From UBA1847 sp942492205 (lineage in GTDB: Bacteria > Pseudomonadota > Gammaproteobacteria > Steroidobacterales > Woeseiaceae): 64,000 nucleotides of DNA. How positions within the stretch are numbered: position 1 is the stretch's first letter; every line of letters begins with the position of its first letter. The stretch spans positions 1-64,000 of the forward strand of contig CALODT010000005.1 in assembly GCA_942492205.1 (NCBI GenBank). The letters run 5' to 3'. Of this stretch, positions 42,995 through 52,429 are shown one piece after another. The notes under the pieces are model-generated. The model saw nothing but the letters and a program-made list of their open reading frames with translations, ran no database searches and was not told the origin of the DNA. The position numbers were made by a program, and so were the translations under genes.

Positions 42995-43079
42995 ACGGAC
43001 CTTTGTTGGCCTGGCGCGATGGCCTGAACAGCCTCTGTAGATTCTGCGTGCTAACGGCCAGGAGCAGCCCTGCGATCAA
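42995..43079. repeat. palindromic cassette repeat 14
   Basis: Ends with GCTAACGGCCAGGAGCAGCCC, the same core as repeats 2 and 9, next to the HIT gene stop. Confidence 0.65.
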
Positions 43080-43595
43080 CTAGTCCGGCAGGCTTTCCCG
43101 AATCGTACTCGCAGTTTCTTGCAACACCGATGCATCGAGCCGCACGCGCTGCCGTCGCTCTTTATCCCGCGACCCGTCGTGCGGTGTGCCCCTGATTCGT
43201 CCAGCGCCATCAAAAACAGCTAGCTGCGGGGGCCCAATGCCCCAATCACTTCCCGGCTGTCGAGGCACCACATGATAATGATAATGCGGTACCTCCTGGC
43301 CGCTATAGACACCGTTATTCTGGAACGTCAATACACCCAGAGGCTGGTATGTGGCGACTAGCGCGGTGGCAACCCGCTTCGCAGCCTTGATGATTGCGGA
43401 CGCTTCGTCGTCGTTTAGTTCCAGCAATGTGCCCACATGTCGCTTTGTAATTACGCAACATTGGCCAACTTCGAATTGGGAAGGGTTAATGACGGTCACA
43501 GTATGAGCGCATTCTTCTATGATCGCCCATGTCGGATCACGCCCGGCCATACCTTCACAAAACTCACATGGCTCTTGCTCTGGAAGCTCAATCAT
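43080..43595 (-). CDS. HIT-family nucleotide-binding protein
   Basis: A 171-residue protein with N-terminal CxxC-like CEFC, the HIT core (VINPSQFEVGQCCVITKRH) and the histidine triad HYHYHVV. HIT proteins hydrolyse or transfer nucleotides. The C-terminal 50 residues extend beyond the usual HIT domain and are Arg rich. A single leftward gene in the third repeat cluster. Confidence 0.85.
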   Translation of the reverse strand: MIELPEQEPCEFCEGMAGRDPTWAIIEECAHTVTVINPSQFEVGQCCVITKRHVGTLLELNDDEASAIIKAAKRVATALVATYQPLGVLTFQNNGVYSGQEVPHYHYHVVPRQPGSDWGIGPPQLAVFDGAGRIRGTPHDGSRDKERRQRVRLDASVLQETASTIRESLPD

Positions 43596-43639
43596 TTCTC
43601 ATTTGGTCTTTGCTTCGGAAAACAACGAGGGTCTGATTT

Positions 43640-43715
43640 CAACGGCCGCTTCGGATCGGAAGCGGAAAGTATAGCCTGACCAGGCGATCGTCGCCTTACG
43701 GCCAAATGCTATCAT
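43640..43715. repeat. palindromic cassette repeat 15 (perfect hairpin)
   Basis: CCGCTTC-GGATCG-GAAGCGG (43646-43665) is a perfect 7-bp stem. Then TATAGCCTG and CGTCGCCTTACGGCCA follow, as in repeat 8. Confidence 0.78.
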
Positions 43716-43747
43716 TCGCAAACTTTCGAAATCGAACGAACGAGGTG

Positions 43748-44194
43748 TCACGGCCCAATCAGACCCTCCATGCCAGGCGGAATTATCACGACCACCAAAT
43801 GGAACCTCGTATGGGTCCGTGCGGCCTTTCCCAGTAGTTCACTAGCACCATCAAGCTCACATCGGAGCTGCTCTTGATCAATGTCTTGCCGCCCGTCGAG
43901 CAACTGAGGCAGGTGCTGCGCCAGCGCAGAAAATGTCTTGGCCCCATCTTCTGAGGAGTACCAGGTCGAATCATCCTCATCTTCACCTGCATCGAATTTG
44001 AACTGATCCAAGAACGACGATACTGCTTCAACATTCAGCTCGCAGCAGATCGCGTTAACATCAATGCCCTGCAACTGTAATAGTGCGGCGAACTGCGACA
44101 GAAACCTGGGTTCTGATTCTTTTTCGAGTTCGATTGCTATCACAGTTTCTGGCCAACTTTGGGTGGAGACCGTGTGAGAAAAAAACTCAGTCAA
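43748..44194 (-). CDS. acidic cytosolic protein, unknown (148 aa)
   Basis: Not recognised. The protein is acidic (FKFDAGEDEDDS stretch), has no signal peptide or membrane segment and ends in a hydrophobic RFHLVVVIIPPG strand. Its isolated leftward position between repeats 15 and 16 makes it a cassette gene by context. Confidence 0.65.
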   Translation of the reverse strand: MTEFFSHTVSTQSWPETVIAIELEKESEPRFLSQFAALLQLQGIDVNAICCELNVEAVSSFLDQFKFDAGEDEDDSTWYSSEDGAKTFSALAQHLPQLLDGRQDIDQEQLRCELDGASELLGKAARTHTRFHLVVVIIPPGMEGLIGP

Positions 44195-44211
44195 TAGGGC
44201 AATGGATCACT

Positions 44212-44320
44212 GACCACTTCGGGACAGCAGGGGTCTTTTAGTAGTTTATCACTCGATGGACTGTTCTCGAACGCTTACCAACCGATCGCTTCCGGCCAGC
44301 CTGCGCCCACGGGCAGTTAG
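44212..44320. repeat. palindromic cassette repeat 16 (AGTTTATCAC type)
   Basis: AGTTTATCAC (44243-44252), then GACTGTTCTCGAACGC and ACCAACCGATCGCTTCCGG: the third copy of the type seen in repeats 4 and 12. Confidence 0.75.
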
Positions 44321-44366
44321 TCAAGACCGCGCTCAGGATAAATTGAATCGATTTGCCACAGGGAGC

Positions 44367-44690
44367 ATGGTAATTCGAACGGCCGTTCGCTGGCCTTTTT
44401 TCATGCTTAAAGCACTTCCAATTCCGTTGATCGCCGTAACCGTAAGTGCCTGCAGCTCGCAGCAAATGTCCTGGTTTGCCAGCGAGGTGTGGGAAGAGAT
44501 CAATCCGCCGCGGAGCAGCTACGACGTCACGTACGATGAGAAGGCGATCTTTCCTGCCCCTAATCAGCGACTGGCATGCGAGATGGACTGGAGCTGCGAA
44601 AAACCTCTTTCAGAAGCCGAAGTCGACCGCCTTAGCGACGAAGAGAAATTTCGTGTCCTGCATGGCGACGACCTGAAGCCGACAGACTGA
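44367..44690 (+). CDS. small lipoprotein, unknown
   Basis: A 107-residue protein. A hydrophobic N-terminal stretch ends in the lipobox VSAC, so Cys would be lipidated after signal-peptidase II cleavage. The mature part is short, with Cys pairs (LACEMDWSCEKP) and an acidic C-terminus. ATG 44367 has GGGAG close upstream; ATG 44403 is an alternative nearer the lipobox. Function unknown. Confidence 0.65.
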   Translation: MVIRTAVRWPFFMLKALPIPLIAVTVSACSSQQMSWFASEVWEEINPPRSSYDVTYDEKAIFPAPNQRLACEMDWSCEKPLSEAEVDRLSDEEKFRVLHGDDLKPTD

Positions 44691-45011
44691 TCCCGTTCTG
44701 GCGGCGGCTGAAATCGTCGAAACGCCACGTCCCTTGGGGAAACATTCACTGGATTCGTACCGCCGCATTTTGGGCGGCAGCCGTCTTTCGCCAGTTCTTC
44801 TCCCGGGCGGCGGCATTCGGCCAGCAGCTCATATTGGGTGTTAACTCAGATATCCGTTTTTCGGGGCCAGACCATCCGGGCAGGAGCGGCCGTTTGTGGG
44901 CGGATCCTGTCGCGCGTCGCTCTGCCTTCCAGGCCCCGCTCGGATACCACAGTGCGGCAGACATGGCGCTATAATGAAATTCGGGCAGCATTGAACCGGC
45001 AAAACGACAAC

Positions 45012-45569
45012 ATGAATACACCAAAGGCGCTTCTCGCGACCAACAGCAAAGACATAGCCGAACGCGCCCAGGCCGCCCGCATCAGAGGCGGCAACAGGGT
45101 GATTCTCGCGCCGGTCGATTTCTCCAGGCATTCCGAAGCTGCCCTCATCTTCGCGTGCAAACTTGCTGACAGCCTGCCGGCCACGGTGATAGCGTTGCAT
45201 GTTGTGCACGATCCCGGCGATATGCCCGGCTACTACTCGAAGCTGATCAAGAAGAAGCGCCTCGGCCGAATCGAAGACACGGCGGCGGAGGCGTTCGATG
45301 ATTTCATGGCGGATGTAATCGCCACCCACCCGGAGCTTGCATCGCTGCGAGACGCAGAGCGGCTCATGGTCATCGGGCTTCCTGTGAACCGGATTCTCGA
45401 GGTCACAGAAAAGCTGGATCCCACCATGGTTGTTATCGGTAGTCAGGGTCGTACGCGAATGAAGCAAATGATCATCGGCTCGAAAGCTGCCCAGATCGTG
45501 CAGCTCTGCCCGGTCCCCGTAACCGTCGTCAAATACAAGAAACCTCAGGCGGAAAATGAAGCGTCGTGA
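45012..45569 (+). CDS. universal stress protein (UspA family)
   Basis: A 185-residue protein with a single Usp domain (about 35-180). It carries the ATP-binding motif G-x2-G-x9-G-S seen as GSQGRTRMKQMIIGSKA and the N-terminal VILAPVDFSRHSEAAL strand. The ATG at 45012 opens directly before the domain; the longer frame upstream lacks family sequence. It is followed after 20 nt by the Na/Pi cotransporter gene, likely one transcript. Confidence 0.9.
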   Translation: MNTPKALLATNSKDIAERAQAARIRGGNRVILAPVDFSRHSEAALIFACKLADSLPATVIALHVVHDPGDMPGYYSKLIKKKRLGRIEDTAAEAFDDFMADVIATHPELASLRDAERLMVIGLPVNRILEVTEKLDPTMVVIGSQGRTRMKQMIIGSKAAQIVQLCPVPVTVVKYKKPQAENEAS

Positions 45570-45589
45570 CCTGGTGACGCGTTAGGACT

Positions 45590-47356
45590 GTGGGCGTGCT
45601 CTCGCACCGTAACCGCATCGTCGCTGCCGGCGCTATTGCAATGGCGGTGACTATCGGCTGTTCGTCCGTCGTCGCCGCGACTGGTGAGATCGCGACTATC
45701 GCTGTCGGTCCTATGGTAATTGCGCTATTCGGTGGACTGGCATTGTTCCTGTTCGGTATCGACCAGATGACCGAGTCGTTGAAGGCCGTCGCCGGCGACC
45801 GGATGAGGTCCATTCTGACGAGATTGACTGGCAGTCGCATCACGGGCGCTCTTACTGGCGCGCTGGTCACCGCCATCATTCAGTCTTCGTCCGTCACAAC
45901 CGTACTCGTCGTCGGCTTTACGACCGCCGGCTTGATGTCGTTCGCGCAGTCGATCGGCGTGATCATGGGCGCCAATATCGGCACTACGATCACGGCTCAG
46001 ATTGTTGCGTTCAAGGTGACCAAGGCGGCCTTGTTCATGATCGCCGTAGGCTTTGGCTTTCTTTTCTTCTCGAAAAGAGAAACGCTGCGCAACTATGGCG
46101 GCATCGTGATGGGCCTGGGTCTCGTATTCTTTGGCATGAGCATCATGAGTGATGCCATGCAGCCCTTGCGCAGCTATCAGCCGTTCCTCGACCTGATGGC
46201 GTCGATGGACAATCCTCTGATCGGCATCCTGGTTGCGGCTGTCTTCACGGCGCTCATTCAGTCTTCGTCAGCAACCACGGCTATTGTTGTCGTTATGGCC
46301 GGACAGGGGTTCATCACGCTACCTGCCGGTATTGCTTTGGCGTTTGGCGCCAATATAGGAACCTGTGCCACGGCGATGCTCGCGGCCATCGGCAAACCGA
46401 GAGAGGCAGTCCGCGCCGCTGCGACGCATGTCCTCTTCAACGTCGCCGGCGTATTGCTGTGGGTGGGCTTCGTCGATCAACTGGCGACGGTTGTGACCGA
46501 GATCTCGCCAATGCACAGGGAGCTTTCCGGCGCCGCACGGCTGGCGGCCGAGACGCCCCGGCAGATCGCGAATGCGCACACGATCTTCAACGTCGCGAAC
46601 ACGCTGATCTTCATCTGGTTTACGACCCTGATCGCTCGTTTCATAGAATGGCTGGTACCGGACCGTCCCCTGGATGAGGAGGCCATTATCCGACCCCGGT
46701 ACCTGGATGACGCCCTGCTGGCAACACCGTCGCTCGCTCTGATTCATGCGCGCCTCGAAATCCAGCACATGGGCGAGCAGGTGCAGGAAATGCTGTCCAA
46801 GATCATGCCGGCGATCCTGCATGGCGACAGGGCGATCCTGACGGAAATAGAGGATGCCGATGAACGTGTCGACGCATTGCACGCCGAGATCGTCACCTAT
46901 CTTGGCAGGATAAGCCGCCTTGAGTTGTCTGAGAAACAGACCGAGGAGTTTCTGCGTTTGATGGATGCGGTCAACGATCTCGAGAATATCGGTGACGTGA
47001 TCGAAACGAACCTTGTCGAACTGGGTCGCAGGCGAATCGACAAAGGGGTATCCGTGAGCGAGTCAACCCAGGAGGTTCTGAATGGCTTCCACGTCGTCGT
47101 GAGCCGCGCTGTCACCTCCGCCATAGAGGCCGTGTCTGAAAACAGCCTCGAAGCCGCGAAGTCGGTCACCGCCTTGAAGAAGGAGATCCGCGCGCTCGCA
47201 AATTCGGCGGCGATACATGAATCCAAACGGCTGGTTGTGAACGAGCCAAATCGTATCGAGGCCTATACGATCGAAATGGATATTACGGAAAAACTGCAGC
47301 GCATCTATTTCTTCGCAAGACGCATGGCGAGAACGGTCACCCACGCACAGGACTGA
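45590..47356 (+). CDS. Na/Pi cotransporter family protein with PhoU-like domain
   Basis: A 588-residue protein. The membrane part has two inverted NptA-type repeats, each with the QSSS-(V/A)-TT motif that binds substrate and Na+ (IIQSSSVTTVLVV; LIQSSSATTAIVV). The C-terminal 200 or so residues form a PhoU-like helical domain. It would move phosphate with Na+, as YjbB-like proteins do. It begins at a GTG at 45590. Confidence 0.92.
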   Translation: MGVLSHRNRIVAAGAIAMAVTIGCSSVVAATGEIATIAVGPMVIALFGGLALFLFGIDQMTESLKAVAGDRMRSILTRLTGSRITGALTGALVTAIIQSSSVTTVLVVGFTTAGLMSFAQSIGVIMGANIGTTITAQIVAFKVTKAALFMIAVGFGFLFFSKRETLRNYGGIVMGLGLVFFGMSIMSDAMQPLRSYQPFLDLMASMDNPLIGILVAAVFTALIQSSSATTAIVVVMAGQGFITLPAGIALAFGANIGTCATAMLAAIGKPREAVRAAATHVLFNVAGVLLWVGFVDQLATVVTEISPMHRELSGAARLAAETPRQIANAHTIFNVANTLIFIWFTTLIARFIEWLVPDRPLDEEAIIRPRYLDDALLATPSLALIHARLEIQHMGEQVQEMLSKIMPAILHGDRAILTEIEDADERVDALHAEIVTYLGRISRLELSEKQTEEFLRLMDAVNDLENIGDVIETNLVELGRRRIDKGVSVSESTQEVLNGFHVVVSRAVTSAIEAVSENSLEAAKSVTALKKEIRALANSAAIHESKRLVVNEPNRIEAYTIEMDITEKLQRIYFFARRMARTVTHAQD

Positions 47357-47684
47357 TATATGGGGAATCGCGCCAGTCGGTGTGTGCTATCGGCATCCCC
47401 ATTGTTGCAACTGGAAAAGAATTGAGACCGTTCTGAGATTCTTTCCTTGCCGGGTGCTTGCACCCTTGAGGGCGCAGAGAGGAAACTGGCGCAAGACGCG
47501 TCTTTAAGAAAGGATACAATGAAAGCCGCGCACCTCAGGTCAGCTCTGTTCAACGCCATATCGCTGACTCTGCCGTGATTGACCGGACTATTGTCGCCGC
47601 CGACCCTTGCTGGCAGGGCTTCAGGCGCGACCGAGACGAACGAGCTATGCACTTCATCATCGAGCCGCACACCAGGTAATTATC
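47357..47684. other. intergenic stretch with stem-loops
   Basis: No gene is supported. A GGGTGC-TT-GCACCC hairpin lies at 47452-47465, and ATGGGGA/TCCCCAT arms at about 47359 and 47395 could pair over a longer loop. Neither has a T-tract. Confidence 0.45.
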
Positions 47685-48560
47685 ATGACAGAACGAACGA
47701 ACACGAGAGCCCTTATCGGGATCATCATCGGTATCGCCTTGGGCGCGGCCGTTTCATGGGCCGGCAGTGACGGCGGCGATCGGATCGACGCCATACCCGT
47801 TTTCGCGCTCTGCGGATTCCTGGCGTTTGCGATCAACTGGCTTGCGTTCGTCCCGTCCGCGATCGCACAGACGGAACACTATTACGATCTTGTCGGCGGC
47901 ATCACCTACATCACCGTTACGATCGTCGCGGTCTCGCTCTCGAGCGAGCTCGACCTGCGCTCGACGATCGTTGCCGGCATGGTGCTTGTCTGGTCCTTGC
48001 GGCTCGCGACATTCCTCTTCCGGCGCATATCCAAAGCCGGCAAGGACAGCCGTTTCGATACCATCAAGACCAAGCCCGTTTCGTTCCTCATGGCATGGAC
48101 CATTCAGGGCCTGTGGGTGCTGCTGACCGCGGCGGCGGCACTGGCCGTGATAACCGGTGGCAATCGAGTGCCGCTCGGGGTCATTGGCTACCTCGGCATT
48201 GCGATCTGGCTCGCCGGCTTCGTGATCGAAGTGGTCTCGGACAGGCAGAAGTCGAATTTCAAGTCCGATCCGGCCAACGAGGGCAAGTTCATCAACGTCG
48301 GACTGTGGGCGTGGTCGCGTCACCCCAACTACTTCGGCGAGATCGTGATCTGGATCGGGATGGCCGTCATCGCGATACCCGTTCTGCAAGGCCTGCAGTG
48401 GGCCACGCTTATCTCACCGGTGTTCGTCATCTTCCTGCTGACAAAAGTCAGCGGGATCCCGATGCTCGAGGAGAAGGCCGACGAGCGCTGGGGCGGACAG
48501 GATGACTACGAGGAATACAAGCGCAACACCCCGGTGCTTGTTCCTGGGGTGCCGACTTAA
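47685..48560 (+). CDS. DUF1295 (steroid 5-alpha-reductase-like) membrane protein
   Basis: A 291-residue membrane protein with about seven hydrophobic segments. The C-terminal DUF1295 signature includes GLWAWSRHPNYFGEIVIWIG and a KADERWGGQDDYEEYKRNTP tail, like the NADPH-binding half of steroid 5-alpha reductases. The biological substrate of bacterial members is mostly unknown. The ATG at 47685 has an AGGT motif upstream. Confidence 0.88.
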   Translation: MTERTNTRALIGIIIGIALGAAVSWAGSDGGDRIDAIPVFALCGFLAFAINWLAFVPSAIAQTEHYYDLVGGITYITVTIVAVSLSSELDLRSTIVAGMVLVWSLRLATFLFRRISKAGKDSRFDTIKTKPVSFLMAWTIQGLWVLLTAAAALAVITGGNRVPLGVIGYLGIAIWLAGFVIEVVSDRQKSNFKSDPANEGKFINVGLWAWSRHPNYFGEIVIWIGMAVIAIPVLQGLQWATLISPVFVIFLLTKVSGIPMLEEKADERWGGQDDYEEYKRNTPVLVPGVPT

Positions 48561-48624
48561 CGCGCCCTATATCCCTGTTCGTTGACGGGATTAGGCAGGC
48601 CGAAATCGCAGCGACTACGAGTCA

Positions 48625-50469
48625 CTAGTTTGCAAGCGCTTCTCGCACAGCGCGATGCGCGTGAAAGATCGCCGAGTCGGTATTTGCGGCTGCGCCCGAA
48701 TCGGAATTTGCGATGGAAATGCGCCCGTACGGCTGGCGCCCCTGCACCCAGGGCTTGTCCGCTTCTGCTGCGTACTCCGGTTCCCACAGCAGGTCCGGGC
48801 TGTAAGCATATCCGTGCGCCCAGCGATTCACGGTGATCGCCGTGATGTCCCTGTCGGCATCGAAACCCGCACCGGACAACGCCTGGTCCAGCTGATCCCG
48901 AACATGATGTTCATACGTCGCAAACGGTGTCTCGAGAAGTTGACGCCGGCCGGCGCGCCACTGTTCCGGGCCCTGGATGTCGTCGAAGTAGGGCACGTGG
49001 CACATGTGCAGTGTCATGGGTTGATCCGGGTCTGCACCGAATTCGTAATTGCCGATTGATACCGGGTAATCCAGTTCGACCTGCTTGTAGAAGTCTTTGG
49101 TGTAGTAAACAAAGCGCGTGCCGAGGTCGGCAAAAGCACGCCAGTTTGGCACCATTACCTTGGTGTACGTCAGCGGTATCTTGACGTTGTAAGCCAGCCC
49201 CTTCTGCTGCTTGTCGGGGAGTTCGGGGCAGATATAGGGAATGGCGCTGTTGTAACAGGCCATGATGCAGTTCTTAGCGCGCACCGTGTGTGCCTTGCCG
49301 GAATGTACATAGGTCACGCTGACCGATTTCGAGTTGCTTGTGTGCGCTACGTTAACGGCCGTGCTGTTCAATCGAATCCGAAGCGATGCTCCTTCCCGGT
49401 CCAGCATGCTGTAGTCGATGCGTGCCGTAACGCTGTCTTCCATGCTCGTGCCGGGCACGGCCTCCGGGATCAAGCTGCGAACAAGCAGCCTTGCGACCGA
49501 CGCATTGCCGTCCGGAAAGTGAAAGATGTACGGCTCGACCCCACGACCGCCTTTTCGTGGCACCGTATGCTCGAGACCCGGCATGCCGCCGCCGTCGGTG
49601 TAACCGAGAATGTAAATGGCGGGCACCTCGTCCATGCCAACGCACCAGTAGCTCATGCCCCAGCGCTGGTACATCTCGAGAACCTGCTCATCAACCTTGA
49701 CGTAGTCCTCGAGATAACTGCGGTAGCTGATCTTGCCCAGCAGTGCCACTTTTTCATCGCGGCTCAGTCCGGGCAGGTAATCACGGGTGTCGGTGAACGC
49801 GCGTACGAGGTCGGCTTTCGCTTTGGGGCTCATGGGTGTGCGAGCGGCAAACTCTTCCCACGGCGTGCTGCCGTAACCGGTGACGAGCTTGCGTTCGCCG
49901 TAGGTCTCCTGATCGAAGGCAATCGCATAGGAGAGACCCAGCTTGTCGTAGAGGCCCTGGTCGAAGTACTCGTAGAACTTTTGCACGTCGATACCAATAT
50001 CCGACAGCAGGTCCCTGGAAATCTCGGTGTAGCCTGACGGCGTGTCTATCGACTCGGTGCCGCCGTAGGCGATATGCGTCTTGCCGTTTACCCGGAACTC
50101 ATTGCGCTTGGCATGACCGCCAAAGTCATCATGGTTGTCCAGCACGAGAATTTTAGCCGCGGGCTTTTCTTGCCGATAGAAGTGCGCCGCCGAAAGGCCG
50201 CTGATTCCGCCGCCCACGACGACGAGATCGTAGTCTTCCTCGCTTGGGCCGGCTGCCCAGGATGTTCCGGCAACACGCGCATGCATGGTTTCCCAGGATC
50301 CCGGATGGCTGCCACGCAGGCCTGTCTTTGCCGGCGGATAGTAGTCTTTGCCAAGGGCAAATTTCGATGTCTGCGTGCCAAAAACTTCTGTCCAGGGACT
50401 CAGGAGCGACGCGCCGATAGCGACCTGCGTGCCGTTCAGAAAGTCTCTGCGAGTAATCTTGTGCGTCAT
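48625..50469 (-). CDS. FAD-dependent oxidoreductase, spermidine dehydrogenase-like
   Basis: A 614-residue protein. An N-terminal twin-arginine-type leader (TRRDFLNG) precedes an FAD-binding Rossmann motif (VVVGGGISGLSAAHFYR, about residues 83-99), the second FAD contact DNHDDFGGHAKRNEF and a large substrate domain. The DDFGGHAKRNEF block and overall layout match spermidine dehydrogenase (SpdH)-like proteins. It may act in the periplasm after Tat export. The substrate is an inference. Confidence 0.8.
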   Translation of the reverse strand: MTHKITRRDFLNGTQVAIGASLLSPWTEVFGTQTSKFALGKDYYPPAKTGLRGSHPGSWETMHARVAGTSWAAGPSEEDYDLVVVGGGISGLSAAHFYRQEKPAAKILVLDNHDDFGGHAKRNEFRVNGKTHIAYGGTESIDTPSGYTEISRDLLSDIGIDVQKFYEYFDQGLYDKLGLSYAIAFDQETYGERKLVTGYGSTPWEEFAARTPMSPKAKADLVRAFTDTRDYLPGLSRDEKVALLGKISYRSYLEDYVKVDEQVLEMYQRWGMSYWCVGMDEVPAIYILGYTDGGGMPGLEHTVPRKGGRGVEPYIFHFPDGNASVARLLVRSLIPEAVPGTSMEDSVTARIDYSMLDREGASLRIRLNSTAVNVAHTSNSKSVSVTYVHSGKAHTVRAKNCIMACYNSAIPYICPELPDKQQKGLAYNVKIPLTYTKVMVPNWRAFADLGTRFVYYTKDFYKQVELDYPVSIGNYEFGADPDQPMTLHMCHVPYFDDIQGPEQWRAGRRQLLETPFATYEHHVRDQLDQALSGAGFDADRDITAITVNRWAHGYAYSPDLLWEPEYAAEADKPWVQGRQPYGRISIANSDSGAAANTDSAIFHAHRAVREALAN

Positions 50470-50964
50470 CTGCCGCTCCCCACCGCGTTGCCATGACTGA
50501 AGGATCTGCCCATCCTAGCAAAGTGGCGAGAACTCAGTTGGTAACTGATGGTCCTCGAACAGCATTGGTCTCCACGAGAGTTAGCGTTCTACGATAAACC
50601 AGAAGTTCGCAGCCGCGAATCTCTCTGCCACTCGTGGCTCGGGCCCTTGTAGAGGCCCACGCCGCCCAACAGCAGCACGATTGAAAGCGGCAGCGCTGTT
50701 GCGCATCGCCACCATGATGGATGCCGAACATCTTGACGCCGCCCCAATCCTGCAGACGGGAGCCATAGTAGAAGGCCAGCCGGACAAGCAGATCCCATGA
50801 GCGCCTGCCGGCCGGGCAGGCCGGAGCCGACAGGGTATTTAAGTTACGCGTGAAACCGGGTTCATCCGGTGCGTACCAGTCTGCCGGATCCAGGCAATGA
50901 GAATTTCCCCATTCCCGCCGCTTGGTTATAGTAGGGCGACCCTACCGCCGACAGAGCAACATCT
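50470..50964. other. intergenic stretch with a GC-rich hairpin
   Basis: Divergent spacer. Open frames on the minus strand have no family features. GCCTGCC-GGCCG-GGCAGGC (50803-50821) is a perfect 7-bp hairpin without a T-tract. Confidence 0.5.
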
Positions 50965-52332
50965 TTGACGTCAAAGAAACGCGAAAGCTGGTCCGGGCGC
51001 CTCGCCTTCATCCTTGCCTCTATCGGCGCCGCTGTGGGGCTCGGCAACATCTGGAAATTTCCATACACGCTGGGCAGCAGCGGCGGCAGCGCGTTCGTGC
51101 TGGTCTACGTGATTGCAATCCTGCTGGTGGCGACGCCTATCATGCTGGCAGAGATGATCATCGGCCGGCGGGCCCGCCGGAGCGCACCGGCGGCGATGGA
51201 GAAGCTGGCCGTAGAGAACGGGGCTACTCGCAATTGGCGCTTCGTGGGGTGGATGGGCCTGTTCGCGCTTTTCCTGGTGATGAGCTTCTACAGCGTCATC
51301 GCGGGCTGGACCGCCGCCTACCTCGTCAAGACGGCAAGTGGCTCGATGAGCGGCTTGTCGCCCGAGGAGGTGGGAGCCAATTTCGGCAACTTCCTGCATC
51401 AGCCGAGGCAAATGATCTTCTGGCATTTCATGTTTACGGCGGCCACGGTATTTGTGGTATCCCGCGGCGTGCGTATTGGTCTCGAGCGGCTGGTCAGAGT
51501 ATTGATGCCCGCGCTTCTCATTACGCTGGTCGCGCTGGTCATCAATTCTGCGGTCGTCGGCGACTTCGCGGCGGCTTTCGATTTTCTGTTTACGGCCGAC
51601 CTGAGCAAGCTCACGCCGGTCGTCGTGCTCGCGGCCGTGGGTCAGGCGTTCTTCTCCGTCAACGTCGGCGTCGGCGCAGTGCTGACTTACTCGGCGTATC
51701 TGCCCAAAGAAGTGAACCTGTTCCGCTCCGCGATCATCGTCGCGCTGGGCGATACGCTCGTCGCGCTGCTGGCGGGACTGGCCATTTTCCCGATCGTGTT
51801 TGCAAACAACCTGGATCCGGGTGAAGGGCCTGGTCTCATCTTCGTCACGCTTTCCACGGCGTTTGCCCAGATGCCCGGCGGATCGTTTATCGGCACGGCG
51901 TTCTTCGCCATGCTCATCTTTGCCGCGCTGACCTCGTCGATCTCCATGCTGGAGTCGATCACAGCCCGTATCTATGAGATTCGCGGCGTCTCCCGCACCC
52001 AATCAGCGGTTCTGATCGGCACGGGCACGTTCCTGATGGGCCTGGTCACGGTGCTCTCGTTCACAACCTGGGAGCACACCTATCCGCTCGGGCGTTTCGA
52101 GGTCTTCGCGGGCAAGACCCCGTTCGACCTTATCGACTACCTCGTCTCAAACATCCTGATGCCGCTCGGGGGCATGCTGTATGCACTGTTCGCCGGCTGG
52201 TGGCTGACGAAGGAGACATTGCTCGACGAAATCGGACTGGGTGACGGCGCGATGTTCAGGCTGTGGTTGCTGCTGGTCCGGGTTATTGCGCCACTTGCCG
52301 TTGCCGCGGTCTTCGTTTTCAACCTGGCATAG
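50965..52332 (+). CDS. NSS-family Na+-dependent transporter
   Basis: A 455-residue LeuT-fold transporter with about 11-12 helices. The diagnostic first helix is ASIGAAVGLGNIWKFPY, with the unwound Na+/substrate site, and the helix 6 region includes GQAFFSVNVGVGAVLTYSAY. It imports an amino acid with Na+. The TTG at 50965 is the best available start though its ribosome-binding site is weak. The next gene, 97 bp downstream, is a methionine-gamma-lyase-family enzyme. Confidence 0.92.
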   Translation: MTSKKRESWSGRLAFILASIGAAVGLGNIWKFPYTLGSSGGSAFVLVYVIAILLVATPIMLAEMIIGRRARRSAPAAMEKLAVENGATRNWRFVGWMGLFALFLVMSFYSVIAGWTAAYLVKTASGSMSGLSPEEVGANFGNFLHQPRQMIFWHFMFTAATVFVVSRGVRIGLERLVRVLMPALLITLVALVINSAVVGDFAAAFDFLFTADLSKLTPVVVLAAVGQAFFSVNVGVGAVLTYSAYLPKEVNLFRSAIIVALGDTLVALLAGLAIFPIVFANNLDPGEGPGLIFVTLSTAFAQMPGGSFIGTAFFAMLIFAALTSSISMLESITARIYEIRGVSRTQSAVLIGTGTFLMGLVTVLSFTTWEHTYPLGRFEVFAGKTPFDLIDYLVSNILMPLGGMLYALFAGWWLTKETLLDEIGLGDGAMFRLWLLLVRVIAPLAVAAVFVFNLA

Positions 52333-52429
52333 ATCGGCAGGCATGCGAAATCGGGGCGTACATGCCGCATGAATCGACGCAAGAGGCTCCGGCCTGTGAT
52401 CGTTCGGGGTGCATGATGAGGGAAAGCGC

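Noticed and set aside
47452..47465. Terminator after the Na/Pi cotransporter gene
   Set aside because: The 6-bp hairpin has no following T-tract.
50971..52002. 343-residue minus-strand ORF
   Set aside because: Antisense to the NSS transporter, very rich in His, Arg and Asp, as expected of a shadow frame.
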